Shown piece after piece: positions 24,423 through 33,959 of a stretch of DNA of 64,000 nucleotides. The notes beneath the pieces are model-generated. The model was not told the origin of the DNA. It did no database searches and saw only the letters and a list, made by a program, of their open reading frames with translations. Both the position numbers and the translations under genes were made by a program. The first letter of the stretch is position 1. Each line of letters starts with the position of its first letter. The DNA comes from Hymenobacter sp. DG25A (GTDB lineage: Bacteria > Bacteroidota > Bacteroidia > Cytophagales > Hymenobacteraceae), in contig NZ_CP012623.1 of the NCBI RefSeq assembly GCF_001280305.1, forward strand, positions 1,116,001-1,180,000, in the 5' to 3' direction.

Positions 24423-25280
24423 TTATTTTTTGAAATAAAAGTGTCTGTTCATCTGTGATTTTTTATTATTTATATAAAAATTAGATTCTGAAATTGTTTT
24501 ATTTGAATTATAAGTATTTACTGATGTAAAACCAAATTTGTTAGAAGCAGAGTAATTTGTAAAGCTATTCGAATTGTTTATATTTTTTATGATTTGATTG
24601 TCATTGTTGTAAAATATTTCGCTTATTTTCTTCCTTCCGTCAGAATTTTCAAGATAAGTTATTTTTTTATTTAATAATTTATCGTAGTCGTAAGTATAAG
24701 TATAAATATTTTCTCTACTTATGTCAAACGATTCCGATTTTGATAATTTTCCATCATTGTTGTAATAATACTTGCTTGAGGTATAAAATTCATTATTATT
24801 TATCTTCTTCTGGAGTTGAATTAATTGATTTTTAGCATTGTATGTTTTATGATCTATTATTAACCTGGTTGTATCTTCATTGTAATCATACATATAAGTT
24901 TCATTTCCTTGATCATCATATCCATGTTCTTGAATGAATATTAATTTTAGTGTTTCTTTTTTTATAATTTCTTTTTTGGGTTTCTCTAAATTATTATAAG
25001 TTATTTGATATTTGGTTGTGTATTCCTGATGGGTTTTTTTATCAATTGATTTCTCTTCAATGACATCACCTGAAGGGTTATAGTAATAAACATTTACTAA
25101 AGTAGAGTCTTTTATTCCTTTTCTATAGAGTGTATAAGAGTAAACTTCTTCTTTAATAATCTTGTTGCTTTTTATTATTTCCTTTTCATTCCTTGTAAAT
25201 GAAAAAATTGTATTATTGGTTTGTGAAAAAGTTTCATAAATTATAAAGAATAAAAAAATACAAAAAACAAGGCGTTTCAT
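24423..25280 (-). CDS. AT-rich secreted YD-repeat-like protein
   Basis: 285 residues; a signal-like N-terminus (FCIFLFFIIYETFSQ) precedes many YYNNDG/YDYD/YNNxG-type strands (YYYNNDGKLSKSES, TYTYDYDKL, IFYNNDNQI), the look of RHS/YD-repeat beta wrapping. The gene is strongly AT-rich and uses codons unlike neighbours, so it was probably acquired. RHS-type toxins usually have a C-terminal effector; none is visible here. Unknown role; immunity or surface protein is possible. On the minus strand TATTTTTG at 25361-25368 is a candidate -7 box. Confidence 0.7.
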   Translation of the reverse strand: MKRLVFCIFLFFIIYETFSQTNNTIFSFTRNEKEIIKSNKIIKEEVYSYTLYRKGIKDSTLVNVYYYNPSGDVIEEKSIDKKTHQEYTTKYQITYNNLEKPKKEIIKKETLKLIFIQEHGYDDQGNETYMYDYNEDTTRLIIDHKTYNAKNQLIQLQKKINNNEFYTSSKYYYNNDGKLSKSESFDISRENIYTYTYDYDKLLNKKITYLENSDGRKKISEIFYNNDNQIIKNINNSNSFTNYSASNKFGFTSVNTYNSNKTISESNFYINNKKSQMNRHFYFKK

Positions 25281-25483
25281 TTAATTTTGTTTTAAGGGTT
25301 TTGGCTTAGATATAAGTAAAAGTAAGAAACAATACCTGCACGCCCATTAATTTGTCTTGACAAAAATAATGTCGTTGCTTGTATCGTCGAAACTGCCTAT
25401 GCCTTATAGCTAAGTAATGTGGCACGTTGCGGGCAGAATGTGCGAAACTAAAAAGCCAGCTTTCAGGCATCGTTAGTGCTTAT

Positions 25484-26677
25484 TTACCGCTCCACAAGCA
25501 TAACGGGTGTTGCTGGTTCTTCCCAGTTACGCAGCAAACCCACCAACCCCAGCGCAGGCCCAACAGCCAGCGTTAGAAACAGATAAGTAGGGTCGATATG
25601 TTGGGATAACCAACTCGTGAACTGAATGCTGGCAATAGTCAGAGCAAAGCCGAGGCAGTTCACAATAGTAAGAGAAGTGCCGCGCGAGGCTTCCGGGGCA
25701 TTCTGCGCTACCAGCGTGGAAAACAGCGGCGAATCGGCTACCACCACCATACCCCAGAACACCAGAAACACAACCAGCAGCGTAGGTGAGCTGCCCCGCA
25801 GCATCAGCGGCGACACCAGGCAGCATACCCCCGATAACGCCAGCGCGGTCGTGGCCACCGGGCGGGCACCTACCACCTGGGAGAGCAGCCCGCTGCCTAT
25901 ACAGGCCAGGCTTCCTGCGGCAATAATGAAAAAGGAGAGCATGGGCACGGGAAACCCCGCCGTGGGATGCGCGCGGTTGTAGGTAGCCAGGAGGATGGGC
26001 ACAAAGGCCCAGAAGGTATATAGCTCCCACATGTGGCCGAAGTAGCCAAAGGCCGCCGCCCGGAACCGGGGCCGCCGAAACCCGTCCAGAAAGGCCGTGA
26101 GCTGCAGATGCTGGCCGACTTTGCGAAAGGGGCCATCGGGCACGAGCAAAACCAGCGCTACCCCACCCAACACCGCCAGCGCCGAGGTGGCCAGCGTAAC
26201 ATAATGCCACGGCAGCTGGCCCGCAAGACCTTTGAGCAGGTGCGGGAAGGCCGTGCCCAGCACCAGCGCCCCCACCAGATACCCCAACGACTTCCCCAGC
26301 CCGGCCTGGTAATAATCGGAGGCTATTTTCATGCCCACCGGGTAAATGCCGGCCAGGAAAAACCCGGTCAGGAACCGGAAGGCCAGCAGGCCCCCTGTTC
26401 CGATGCCCCCGAGGTTGATGCCTAGGTTGCACACGGCCGCCACCAGGGCGCTGACAAAGAACACCCGGGAAGGGGAGAAGCGGTCGGCAATGGTAAGCAC
26501 CGCAAAGGTGAGCGTCCCGGTAATAAAGCCCAGCTGCACAGCGCTGGTCAGGTAGGCTACAAAGCCGGGCGGCAGGTGAAACTGAGCGGCTATATCCGGC
26601 GCAATGGCATTGCCGGCAAACCAGAGCGAGGTACAGAAAAACTGCGCCAGAACAATAACCGGTAGAATTCTCTGCAT
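25484..26677 (-). CDS. MFS transporter
   Basis: 397 residues from the ATG at 26677 (QRILPVIVLAQFFCTSLWFA). Twelve hydrophobic segments in two groups of six and an ADRFSPSRVF loop between TM2 and TM3 mark the major facilitator superfamily. Substrate is unknown. It is divergently transcribed from the DODA-type dioxygenase. Confidence 0.88.
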   Translation of the reverse strand: MQRILPVIVLAQFFCTSLWFAGNAIAPDIAAQFHLPPGFVAYLTSAVQLGFITGTLTFAVLTIADRFSPSRVFFVSALVAAVCNLGINLGGIGTGGLLAFRFLTGFFLAGIYPVGMKIASDYYQAGLGKSLGYLVGALVLGTAFPHLLKGLAGQLPWHYVTLATSALAVLGGVALVLLVPDGPFRKVGQHLQLTAFLDGFRRPRFRAAAFGYFGHMWELYTFWAFVPILLATYNRAHPTAGFPVPMLSFFIIAAGSLACIGSGLLSQVVGARPVATTALALSGVCCLVSPLMLRGSSPTLLVVFLVFWGMVVVADSPLFSTLVAQNAPEASRGTSLTIVNCLGFALTIASIQFTSWLSQHIDPTYLFLTLAVGPALGLVGLLRNWEEPATPVMLVER

Positions 26678-26695
26678 AAGGAAATGGCTGAGCAA

Positions 26696-26741
26696 CTCCG
26701 GTGTCCACGCAGGCGCCTCTCTGGGCCTGCGCCTACCGGAG
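26696..26741. other. Imperfect hairpin upstream of the MFS gene
   Basis: Two nested stems: CTCCGGT / ACCGGAG and CGCAGG / CCTGCG. On the minus strand this lies about 20 bases before the MFS start codon, so it may affect translation or be an operator. Low confidence. Confidence 0.3.
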
Positions 26742-26917
26742 AGGCAAAGTACCCAAATCCCGGCTGGCGGCATCTGCCCGGTTGATCATCCTGCGTAGCT
26801 TTCTTTCAACAGGTAAGGGACCGGTAAAGCCAGGGCGACGTATTATTGTTAGTATTCCAATCAGGAACCTGCTGCCCACTAGGAATTTTGCTGGCGGTGC
26901 GGCTTTTCTTCTCGGCT

Positions 26918-27751
26918 ATGAACTCCTTGCAAGACCTCCATAAAACTGCCTCTTCCTTCCAGCAAACAACCAAAATGCCAGTGCTCTTCGTGGGGCACGG
27001 CTCGCCGATGAATGCGCTGGCGGATAATGCCTTCACGAAGATGCTTCAGCAGCTGGGCCAGGACATGCGCAACCGGCAGCCGCCCCGCGCCATTCTGGTG
27101 GTATCGGCGCACTGGCTCACGCGCGGCTCCTTTGTTACCATGAATGAGCGGCCCGAAACCATTCATGATTTTGGCGGCTTTCCGCAGGAGCTGTTTGACA
27201 TGCAGTACCCCGCGCCCGGCGCGCCTGATGTAGCCCGGGAAGTGCTGGCGGCCCTGCCCGATGCGCAACCATCCGACGAATGGGGCCTCGACCACGGATC
27301 CTGGACCATTCTGCACCACCTGTTTCCGGAGGCTGATATTCCGGTGTTCCAGCTCAGCATCGACTATTATCAACCCCTCACGTTTCACGCGGAGCTTGCC
27401 CGGCAGCTGCAGTTTCTGCGCCGGCGCGGCGTGCTCATTATCGGCAGCGGCAACATTGTGCACAACCTGCGCCAGAGCATGCCCAAATTCATGGCCGATG
27501 ATGCCACACCCTATGCCTGGGCCGGGGAGTTTGATGCATGGGCGAAAGCTAAAATCGACCAGCGCGACCTGCACGCCCTGGCCCATTACCAGCAGGCCGG
27601 CGCCAGCGGTATGCTGGCCGTACCCACGCCGGACCACTACATCCCTATGCTCTACAGCCTGGCCCTGGCCGAACCGGACGAAGACATCCGGCACGCCTTC
27701 GAGGAGGTAAGCTACGGTGGCATGAGCATGCGCACCTTTGTAGTAGGGTAG
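26918..27751 (+). CDS. 4,5-DOPA dioxygenase extradiol-like (LigB family)
   Basis: 277 residues from the ATG at 26918. LigB-family features are GHGSPMNAL, SAHWLTRG, DHGSWTILHHLFPEAD and GSGNIVHNL, matching the YgiD/DODA group of ring-cleaving extradiol dioxygenases, which use a non-heme metal. An in-frame ATG at 26975 (PVLFVGHGSP) is also possible as the true start. Substrate is unknown. Confidence 0.88.
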   Translation: MNSLQDLHKTASSFQQTTKMPVLFVGHGSPMNALADNAFTKMLQQLGQDMRNRQPPRAILVVSAHWLTRGSFVTMNERPETIHDFGGFPQELFDMQYPAPGAPDVAREVLAALPDAQPSDEWGLDHGSWTILHHLFPEADIPVFQLSIDYYQPLTFHAELARQLQFLRRRGVLIIGSGNIVHNLRQSMPKFMADDATPYAWAGEFDAWAKAKIDQRDLHALAHYQQAGASGMLAVPTPDHYIPMLYSLALAEPDEDIRHAFEEVSYGGMSMRTFVVG

Positions 27752-27772
27752 CGGCTGAGCCTATTGAAGACG

Positions 27773-28012
27773 CTAGTTGCGGCTATTTGCCAGCCAGCGC
27801 AGCGTTGCGGCGGTTTCGGCGGGGCCCCGGAACACCAGCTTGCCTTCCTGCAGGTTGCCGGCATAAACTTCTACTTCCGCAGAGTTGGCGGGCACAAAAA
27901 CGCGCACATACTCGCGTGAGCCTGGCCGTACATAAGTAACTCCTTCCTGTTCGGCCTGGTTGGGCCATGCAATTTCATAAAAGCCCGCGTCCTTCAACTG
28001 CACGTTAATCAT
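27773..28012 (-). CDS. Small conserved-looking hypothetical protein
   Basis: 79 residues of mixed beta type (QLKDAGFYEIAWPNQ, then VRVFVPANSAEVEVYAG), without signal peptide or recognisable motif. Opens convergent to the dioxygenase gene by 21 bases. Function unknown. Confidence 0.6.
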   Translation of the reverse strand: MINVQLKDAGFYEIAWPNQAEQEGVTYVRPGSREYVRVFVPANSAEVEVYAGNLQEGKLVFRGPAETAATLRWLANSRN

Positions 28013-28126
28013 ATAGCTATTTTTCTATCTGTTCGGCTGCAAAAGCCAAATACGTCTTGGATAGTTCCAGGTTATGAAAATTTAATTAATAATAGAGTAA
28101 ATAGCACTGGTTAAGGAGGATAAAAA

Positions 28127-28144
28127 ATGGAAAAGTTGATTTGA
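28127..28144 (+). CDS. Leader ORF 1 (5 residues) with strong Shine-Dalgarno
   Basis: ATG GAA AAG TTG ATT TGA (MEKLI) is preceded by AAGGAGG at 28113-28119, seven bases before the ATG. A Shine-Dalgarno this good is unusual in this genome, where others are weak or absent. Its TGA overlaps the ATG of the next leader ORF (TGATG). Confidence 0.35.
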   Translation: MEKLI

Positions 28145-28209
28145 TGGAATCTTCTTCGGCCAGACAGAACGCCCTACCGTTAGCACACGTACTTGGCTGC
28201 TTAGCGTAA
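28144..28209 (+). CDS. Leader ORF 2 (21 residues), coupled
   Basis: Starts in the overlap TGATG and ends 9 bases before the glucosidase ATG. Reads MESSSARQNALPLAHVLGCL. Two overlapping short ORFs just ahead of a long gene would allow translational coupling or leader-peptide control. Could be coincidence. Confidence 0.35.
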   Translation: MESSSARQNALPLAHVLGCLA

Positions 28210-28218
28210 CCCGATACT

Positions 28219-30834
28219 ATGACGCAGGAACAACTACGCTTAACGGAAGCCAACGCGCAGACAGCCCACTGGAAGAAGTTTGGCCCTTACCTTACGGAGC
28301 GTCAATGGGGCACCGTGCGCGAGGACTACAGCCCCGATGGCAATGCCTGGGACTACCTGCCCCATGATATGGCCCGCAGCACCGCCTACCGCTGGGGCGA
28401 GGAAGGCATTGGCGGCATTTCCGACGATGAGCAGCTGCTCTGCTTTTCCGTAGGGCTGTGGAATGGCGTGGATGGCCAGCTGAAGGAGCGGCTGTTTGGC
28501 CTTACCAATGGCCAGGGCAACCACGGCGAGGACGTGAAGGAGTGCTACTATTACCTGGACAGCACGCCCACGCACTCCTACATGAAGATGCTGTATAAGT
28601 ATCCGCAGCGCGCCTTCCCATACCAGGAGCTGATAGAGGAAAACGCCCACCGCACCCGGCAGGAGCCGGAATATGAGCTGCTGGATACCGGCGTGTTCGA
28701 CGATGGCCGCTACTTTGACGTGTTTGTGGAGTATGCCAAAGCCGGGCCCGATGACATTATGGTGCAGCTGACGGTGCACAACCGCGGCCCGCGCCGCGCC
28801 CGCCTGCAGGTGCTGCCCCAGCTCTGGTTCCGCAACACCTGGAGCTGGGGCCACGATGACTACCGCCCCGAGATGCGCTACACGCGGGCCGGCAGCGTCC
28901 TCATCGACCATAAAACACTGGGCCAGTACCATTTTTACTGCGACCAGAAGCCGCCGCTGCTCTTCTGCGACAACGATACCAACACCCAACGCCGCGACGG
29001 CCAGCCCCGGGAAGGCCGCTACTTCAAGGACGGCATCAACGATTACGTGGTGCAGGGCGACAAAACGGCCATCAACCCGGAGCAGCACGGCACTAAGGTA
29101 GCGGCGCAGTATTCCTTCACGCTGGGGCCAGGGCAGCAGCAGGTCATGCGCCTGCGCCTGAGCAAAGCCGAGTGGGACGCACCCTTCGCCAACTTCGACC
29201 GCCATTTCAGCACCCGCCAACAGGAGGCCGATGAGTTCTACGACTGCGTGCAGGAGCAAATCACCGACCCCGATGCGCGCAACATTCAGCGCCAGGCATT
29301 TGCGGGCATGCTCTGGAGCAAGCAGTACTATTATTATGATGTAACGCAGTGGCTAGACGGTGACCCCGGCGGGAAAGAAACGGCGGCCAGCCGCCGCCGC
29401 GGGCGCAACAGCAACTGGCGGCACCTGTACAACGCCGACATCATTTCCATGCCCGATAAGTGGGAGTATCCCTGGTATGCGGCCTGGGACCTGGCTTTCC
29501 ACTGCATTCCGCTGGCCATGGTAGATGCCGAGTTTGCCAAAACCCAGCTGCGCCTGCTCACCAAGGATGGCTACATGCACCCCAGCGGCCAGCTGCCCGC
29601 CTACGAGTGGAACCTGAACGACGTGAACCCTCCCGTACACGCCTGGGCTACCTGGCGCGTGTACCAAATGGACAAAAAGCTGCACAACGGCCGCCCCGAT
29701 ACGCCTTTTCTGGAAGCCATCTTCCATAAGCTGGCCCTCAACTTTACCTGGTGGGTAAACCGCAAGGACAAAAGCGAGCGGAACATCTTTGAAGGCGGCT
29801 TCTTGGGGCTGGATAACATTGGCGTCTTCGACCGCTCGGCCCCGCTGCCCACCGGCGGCAAGATTGAGCAGAGCGACGGTACCAGCTGGATGGCCATGTT
29901 TGCCATGAACATGGTACGCATGGCCCTGGAGCTGGCCAAAACCAACCCCGTGTACCAGGAAATGGCCGGCAAATTCTTCGAGCACTTCCTCTACATTGCC
30001 GATGCCATGACCCGCGGCGGCGACGGGGCCTTTAACCTCTGGGATGAGGAGGATGGTTTCTACTACGATGTGCTGCACACCCCCGACGATGCCCGCACCA
30101 AGCTGAAAGTGCGCTCCATTGTGGGGCTGATTCCTTTGTTTGCCATTGAGGTGATAGACCAGGAGCTGCTGGATGCCCTGCCGGAATTCACCATGCGCGC
30201 CCGCTGGCTGATTGAAAACCGGCCCCATCTGGCCCAGCTCGTTTCCAAGTGGGAAACGCCCGGCAAAGCGGCCCGCCACAAGCTTTCCCTGTTGCGCCAG
30301 GACCGGCTGCGCAGCCTGCTCACGCGCATGCTCGATGAGGATGAGTTTCTCTCCGACTACGGCATTCGGGCTATGTCGCGCTACCACCTGGAGCACCCGT
30401 ATGTATTCAGCACCCCCGACGCCGACTTCTCCGTGGGCTATGTGCCGGGCGAGGCGGAATCCAGCATGTTCGGCGGCAATTCCAACTGGCGTGGCCCCAT
30501 CTGGTTTCCCATCAACTACCTGATTATCGAGTCTCTGCAGCGGTACCATTTCTACTACGGCGACAGTTTTCAGATTGAATTCCCCACGGGCTCCGGCAAC
30601 CTGCACACCCTGAAACAAGTGGCCGATGCCCTGTCAAAACGCCTTACGCGGTTGTTGATGAAAGACGAGAATGGCCGGCGCCCGGCGTTTGGCGATGCGG
30701 AGCTATTGCAAACCGACCCGCACTTCCGCGACTATCTCTACTTTCACGAGTACTTCCACGGCGACAACGGCCGTGGCATGGGCGCCAGCCACCAAACCGG
30801 CTGGACCGGCCTCATTGTGCGGCTTCTGCAGTAA
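28219..30834 (+). CDS. Glucosidase of the GH63-like (MGH1) family
   Basis: 871 residues. The N-terminal beta domain (EDYSPDGNAWDYLPHDMARS) and the large (alpha/alpha)6 barrel (WYAAWDLAFHCIPLAMVD, QLPAYEWNLNDVNPPVHAW, NSNWRGPIWFPINYLI) match MGH1-type glucosidases related to mannosyl-oligosaccharide glucosidase. No signal peptide is visible, so it probably acts in the cytoplasm, hydrolysing terminal glucose residues. It is preceded by two tiny coupled ORFs. Confidence 0.88.
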   Translation: MTQEQLRLTEANAQTAHWKKFGPYLTERQWGTVREDYSPDGNAWDYLPHDMARSTAYRWGEEGIGGISDDEQLLCFSVGLWNGVDGQLKERLFGLTNGQGNHGEDVKECYYYLDSTPTHSYMKMLYKYPQRAFPYQELIEENAHRTRQEPEYELLDTGVFDDGRYFDVFVEYAKAGPDDIMVQLTVHNRGPRRARLQVLPQLWFRNTWSWGHDDYRPEMRYTRAGSVLIDHKTLGQYHFYCDQKPPLLFCDNDTNTQRRDGQPREGRYFKDGINDYVVQGDKTAINPEQHGTKVAAQYSFTLGPGQQQVMRLRLSKAEWDAPFANFDRHFSTRQQEADEFYDCVQEQITDPDARNIQRQAFAGMLWSKQYYYYDVTQWLDGDPGGKETAASRRRGRNSNWRHLYNADIISMPDKWEYPWYAAWDLAFHCIPLAMVDAEFAKTQLRLLTKDGYMHPSGQLPAYEWNLNDVNPPVHAWATWRVYQMDKKLHNGRPDTPFLEAIFHKLALNFTWWVNRKDKSERNIFEGGFLGLDNIGVFDRSAPLPTGGKIEQSDGTSWMAMFAMNMVRMALELAKTNPVYQEMAGKFFEHFLYIADAMTRGGDGAFNLWDEEDGFYYDVLHTPDDARTKLKVRSIVGLIPLFAIEVIDQELLDALPEFTMRARWLIENRPHLAQLVSKWETPGKAARHKLSLLRQDRLRSLLTRMLDEDEFLSDYGIRAMSRYHLEHPYVFSTPDADFSVGYVPGEAESSMFGGNSNWRGPIWFPINYLIIESLQRYHFYYGDSFQIEFPTGSGNLHTLKQVADALSKRLTRLLMKDENGRRPAFGDAELLQTDPHFRDYLYFHEYFHGDNGRGMGASHQTGWTGLIVRLLQ

Positions 30835-30888
30835 GGAAGCGCCCCGGCGCTTTCCGTAAATTCTTTTTCGTCCTTTTCTCCCGTTCCT

Positions 30889-31248
30889 ATGAGCCTCGAT
30901 AGCGCCACCTTCTTTCTGCACGCCGCCCCCGATGAAAAAACCACCGTCTACGTCCAGAATGCCCAAAGTGAGTTTGAGGATGAGGAAGACAACCACGAAG
31001 GCCGCCGCTGCGACGCCCTGCTCATTGCCCAGACCTATGACCAGAAGCTGTTTGTAACCCTGGAAGAGCCCCGCCGCTACCTCACGCACACCCAGCTGGA
31101 TGAGCATTCTAAAGAAGTAGAAATAGATTTCCTGCGGGATTATGAGGAGGTGGAAGAAATTATGGAAGAGGCCGGGCTGGCGGGCATGTACAACGGCGCC
31201 GAAGGTATTCTCTACCACAATCTCCTGTTCCTGCTCATGAACCGCTAA
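30889..31248 (+). CDS. Acidic hypothetical protein
   Basis: 119 residues, acidic, rich in Glu and Asp (FEDEEDNHEGR, EEVEEIMEEAG). No signal peptide or recognisable domain. It follows the glucosidase by 54 bases and is probably co-transcribed. Confidence 0.6.
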   Translation: MSLDSATFFLHAAPDEKTTVYVQNAQSEFEDEEDNHEGRRCDALLIAQTYDQKLFVTLEEPRRYLTHTQLDEHSKEVEIDFLRDYEEVEEIMEEAGLAGMYNGAEGILYHNLLFLLMNR

Positions 31249-31382
31249 CCGTTGCCCAGGTGGTGCTGTACCCCCTGATTCCGGAGAAAACGGCCAAAAC
31301 CCCGGGCAACAGGATTCTGGCAATGGCTAAACCTTGCGGCCCGCTGGTCGTTTGCTTGCTACACTTACTTATCTGACCCCTT

Positions 31383-32090
31383 ATGAGCTACCCAAACGCC
31401 GTAACCCTCACTGCCCCCGATAACACCAAACTGCAGGCGTATACTGCCTTCCCCGATACGCAGGAGCCCCGCCCGGGCATCATTCTTTGCCAGGAAGCTT
31501 TTGGCGTGAATCACCATATCCGCAGCGTAGCCGACCGCCTGGCCCAGGCTGGCTACGTGGTCATCGCCCCCGAGATTTTTCATCGCACGGCCAAGCCAGG
31601 GCAGGAGTTTGCTTACGACAACTTTACCTCGGCTATTCCGCATTACGGCGCCATCACCAATGAAGGCCTCACCGCCGATTTGCAGGCCAGCTACGATTGG
31701 CTGCAGGCCCAGGACGGGGTAATAGCCGATAAAATTGGCAGCGTGGGCTTTTGCCTGGGGGGCCGGGTTTCGTTTCTGGCCAATGCCGTGTTGCCCTTGG
31801 CCGCCGGCGTGTCCTACTACGGGGGCGGCACCCACCAGCTCATACGCTACGCCGCCGACCTCTCCGCCCCGCACCTGTTTTTCTGGGGCGGGCTGGATGC
31901 GCACATCACCAAAGAGCAGGTTGCCCAGGTAATAGAGGCCGTAGAAGCCGCCGGCAAGCCCTACATCAACACCGTTATTTCCTACGCCGACCACGGCTTT
32001 AACTGCGACGAGCGGCCCAGCTACCACCCGCAGGCCGCGCAGGAAGCCTGGGCCCTTACCCTGGCCTTCTTCCAGGAAAAGCTACGGTAA
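31383..32090 (+). CDS. Dienelactone hydrolase-family enzyme
   Basis: 235 residues. Cys nucleophile in GFCLGGR (Cys124), acid in GGLDAH and the catalytic His in YADHGFN. Family members open lactones or hydrolyse other esters in the cytoplasm; substrate unknown. The minus-strand ankyrin gene ends convergent 124 bases later, with a terminator between. Confidence 0.88.
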   Translation: MSYPNAVTLTAPDNTKLQAYTAFPDTQEPRPGIILCQEAFGVNHHIRSVADRLAQAGYVVIAPEIFHRTAKPGQEFAYDNFTSAIPHYGAITNEGLTADLQASYDWLQAQDGVIADKIGSVGFCLGGRVSFLANAVLPLAAGVSYYGGGTHQLIRYAADLSAPHLFFWGGLDAHITKEQVAQVIEAVEAAGKPYINTVISYADHGFNCDERPSYHPQAAQEAWALTLAFFQEKLR

Positions 32091-32157
32091 GACAGCCGGC
32101 GCTGCGCCGCCCAAAGCTGAAAAAGGTGCTGCCAAATGCCGCGCAGCCAGACCCAAT

Positions 32158-32196
32158 AAAAAGGCCGGACCCGCTTGAGGGTCCGGCCTTTTTTGT
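32158..32196. terminator. Bidirectional intrinsic terminator
   Basis: Hairpin GGCCGGACCC / GGGTCCGGCC flanked by A-run and T-run, between the converging hydrolase and ankyrin genes. Confidence 0.85.
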
Positions 32197-32213
32197 GGCG
32201 ATAAGCAGAAGCG

Positions 32214-32666
32214 CTACTTCGACTTCGGCTCCAGCAGGGAAACCACCGCCGCGTTGCCGCTTTCTTTGGCGGCGGCCAGGGCATCTTTGCCGTCTTCGTC
32301 CTTGGCTTTGGCATCGGCGCCGTTGGCCAGCAGGAAGGTAACCGTCTCCAGATTGCCTTTTCCGGCCGCGGCCATCAGGGCGGTGGCTTTGAAGTTGTCG
32401 GTCTGGTTTACCTGGGCCTTATGCTGCACCAGCAGCTTCACAATTTCCAGGCGGTTGTTGCCGGCCGCCACAATCAGGCAGGTGGTGGGGAAGCCCGGAA
32501 TCATCTCTATAGTAGTATTGGGATTAGCCCCATTAGCCAGCAGCGTTTCCACATCGGCGGGTTTGTTTTTCAGCACGGCCGTGAACAGCTCTTTGGTAGT
32601 AGACTGCGCCGAAACGGTGCCGAGGACGCCCATAAATAAGGCGAAAAGGAGAAAGAATTTTCTCAT
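32214..32666 (-). CDS. Secreted ankyrin-repeat protein
   Basis: 150 residues from the ATG at 32666, with a signal peptide ending GTVSAQ. Three ankyrin repeats follow (ANPNTTIEM, IVKLLVQHKAQVNQTDN, VTFLLANGADAKAKD). Ankyrins mediate protein binding; likely periplasmic. Function unknown. Confidence 0.82.
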   Translation of the reverse strand: MRKFFLLFALFMGVLGTVSAQSTTKELFTAVLKNKPADVETLLANGANPNTTIEMIPGFPTTCLIVAAGNNRLEIVKLLVQHKAQVNQTDNFKATALMAAAGKGNLETVTFLLANGADAKAKDEDGKDALAAAKESGNAAVVSLLEPKSK

Positions 32667-32767
32667 GCCGGGAATAGGTGGTTTTTGGAATATAACAAGC
32701 CTCAAAAGTAGTTAAAAGGCCGTAAGTGAGGCATAGAGGCGTAATAAAAATTGCAGGATTGGCTTAT

Positions 32768-33781
32768 TCAGATAACCACTTCCTGCCGCGCCGCCCGTTG
32801 TGCCAGCACGCTGGCCGCCAGAATCTGCAGGGCATGATACAGCATAAGCGGCAGGAGCAGGGCGCCCGTGGCGGCCATGTTGGGAAACAGAATGGCGGCC
32901 ATCACGCTGCCATGCACCAGGGACTTCTTGGAGCCGCAAAACAAGGCAGTCAGCTGGTCGGGGTGGGGCAGGTGCAGGGCCCGGCTCAGGAGCCCAATGC
33001 CGCCAAACACCAGCAGGAAAAGGGCCAGCATGCCGGCGGCCAGTAGCAGCACATCCGTCAGCCCATAGCTGCGGAAAATACCCTGCGCAAACGACTCACT
33101 GAACGAGGTGAAAACCAGGAGCAGGATAATAATCTGGTCGGAGGTGCGCAGGCGCAGGCGGTTCCGCTCGGCAAAGGCCCCCAGCCAGCGGTGCAGCACA
33201 ACCCCCGCCAGCACTGGCAGCACCACCTGCACCAACAAGTCCAGGGCCAGGCCGCTGAGGGCAGCATTGCCGGTAGCAGTGTGTAGCACCAGCCCGGTCC
33301 AGAGAGGCGTGGCCACAATGCCCAGCAGCCCGGACAGGGTAGCGTTGAAAATGGCCGCCGGAATATTGCCTCCGGCCATAGACACCATTACCACGGAAGT
33401 AGACACTGTGGAAGGCAACGTGCACAGGAAGAAAATGCTTTGCCACAGCAGCTGGCTGGCTTCAGAAGCTCCAAACAAAGGGCGCACCGCCAGGGCCAGC
33501 AGCGGAAACACCAGAAACGTGGTGGCCTGAACAAGGATATGCAGCCGCCAGTTGCGCATGCCGGCCCGCAGCTTCTCGGGGCTGAGGCGCAGGCCGTAAA
33601 AAAAGAAAATCAGGCTGATGCCCACGGCGGTAATGCGGTGCCAGGGCAGAGGGCTGGCTTTGCTGCCCAGCTCCGGAAACGCATACGCCAGCGCCACGGC
33701 CCCCATCAGGCCTAGTAGAAACCAATCGATGCCCAGGCGGGCGAGCAGGCCACCCAGGCGGCCGGAAGTAAAAGCAGACAT
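32768..33781 (-). CDS. Bile acid:sodium symporter-family (SBF-like) permease
   Basis: 337 residues with about ten hydrophobic segments. The conserved patch FGGIGLLSRALHLPHPDQL and the crossing-helix region near LAGVVLHRWLGAF fit the SBF-like group. Substrate is unknown; the name is conventional. Confidence 0.82.
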   Translation of the reverse strand: MSAFTSGRLGGLLARLGIDWFLLGLMGAVALAYAFPELGSKASPLPWHRITAVGISLIFFFYGLRLSPEKLRAGMRNWRLHILVQATTFLVFPLLALAVRPLFGASEASQLLWQSIFFLCTLPSTVSTSVVMVSMAGGNIPAAIFNATLSGLLGIVATPLWTGLVLHTATGNAALSGLALDLLVQVVLPVLAGVVLHRWLGAFAERNRLRLRTSDQIIILLLVFTSFSESFAQGIFRSYGLTDVLLLAAGMLALFLLVFGGIGLLSRALHLPHPDQLTALFCGSKKSLVHGSVMAAILFPNMAATGALLLPLMLYHALQILAASVLAQRAARQEVVI

Positions 33782-33959
33782 AAGCAGGCAGCAACAGCCA
33801 GGGGAGCAGAGAAAATTCCCACCGGGCCGGCAAGCTACTCATGGTTTCTGCTTTTCGCCACCAGCGCTTCGGTCAGGCTCACAGAAAGCCACCTGGCCCG
33901 CTATCCGTGCGGACTTGCGCGCCGTACGGGCCTGCATAGGCAGTAAATAAGGTCAGTTG

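Noticed and set aside
28240..30618. Minus-strand ORFs opposite the glucosidase
   Set aside because: Antisense open frames typical of high GC; the plus strand has clear family motifs.
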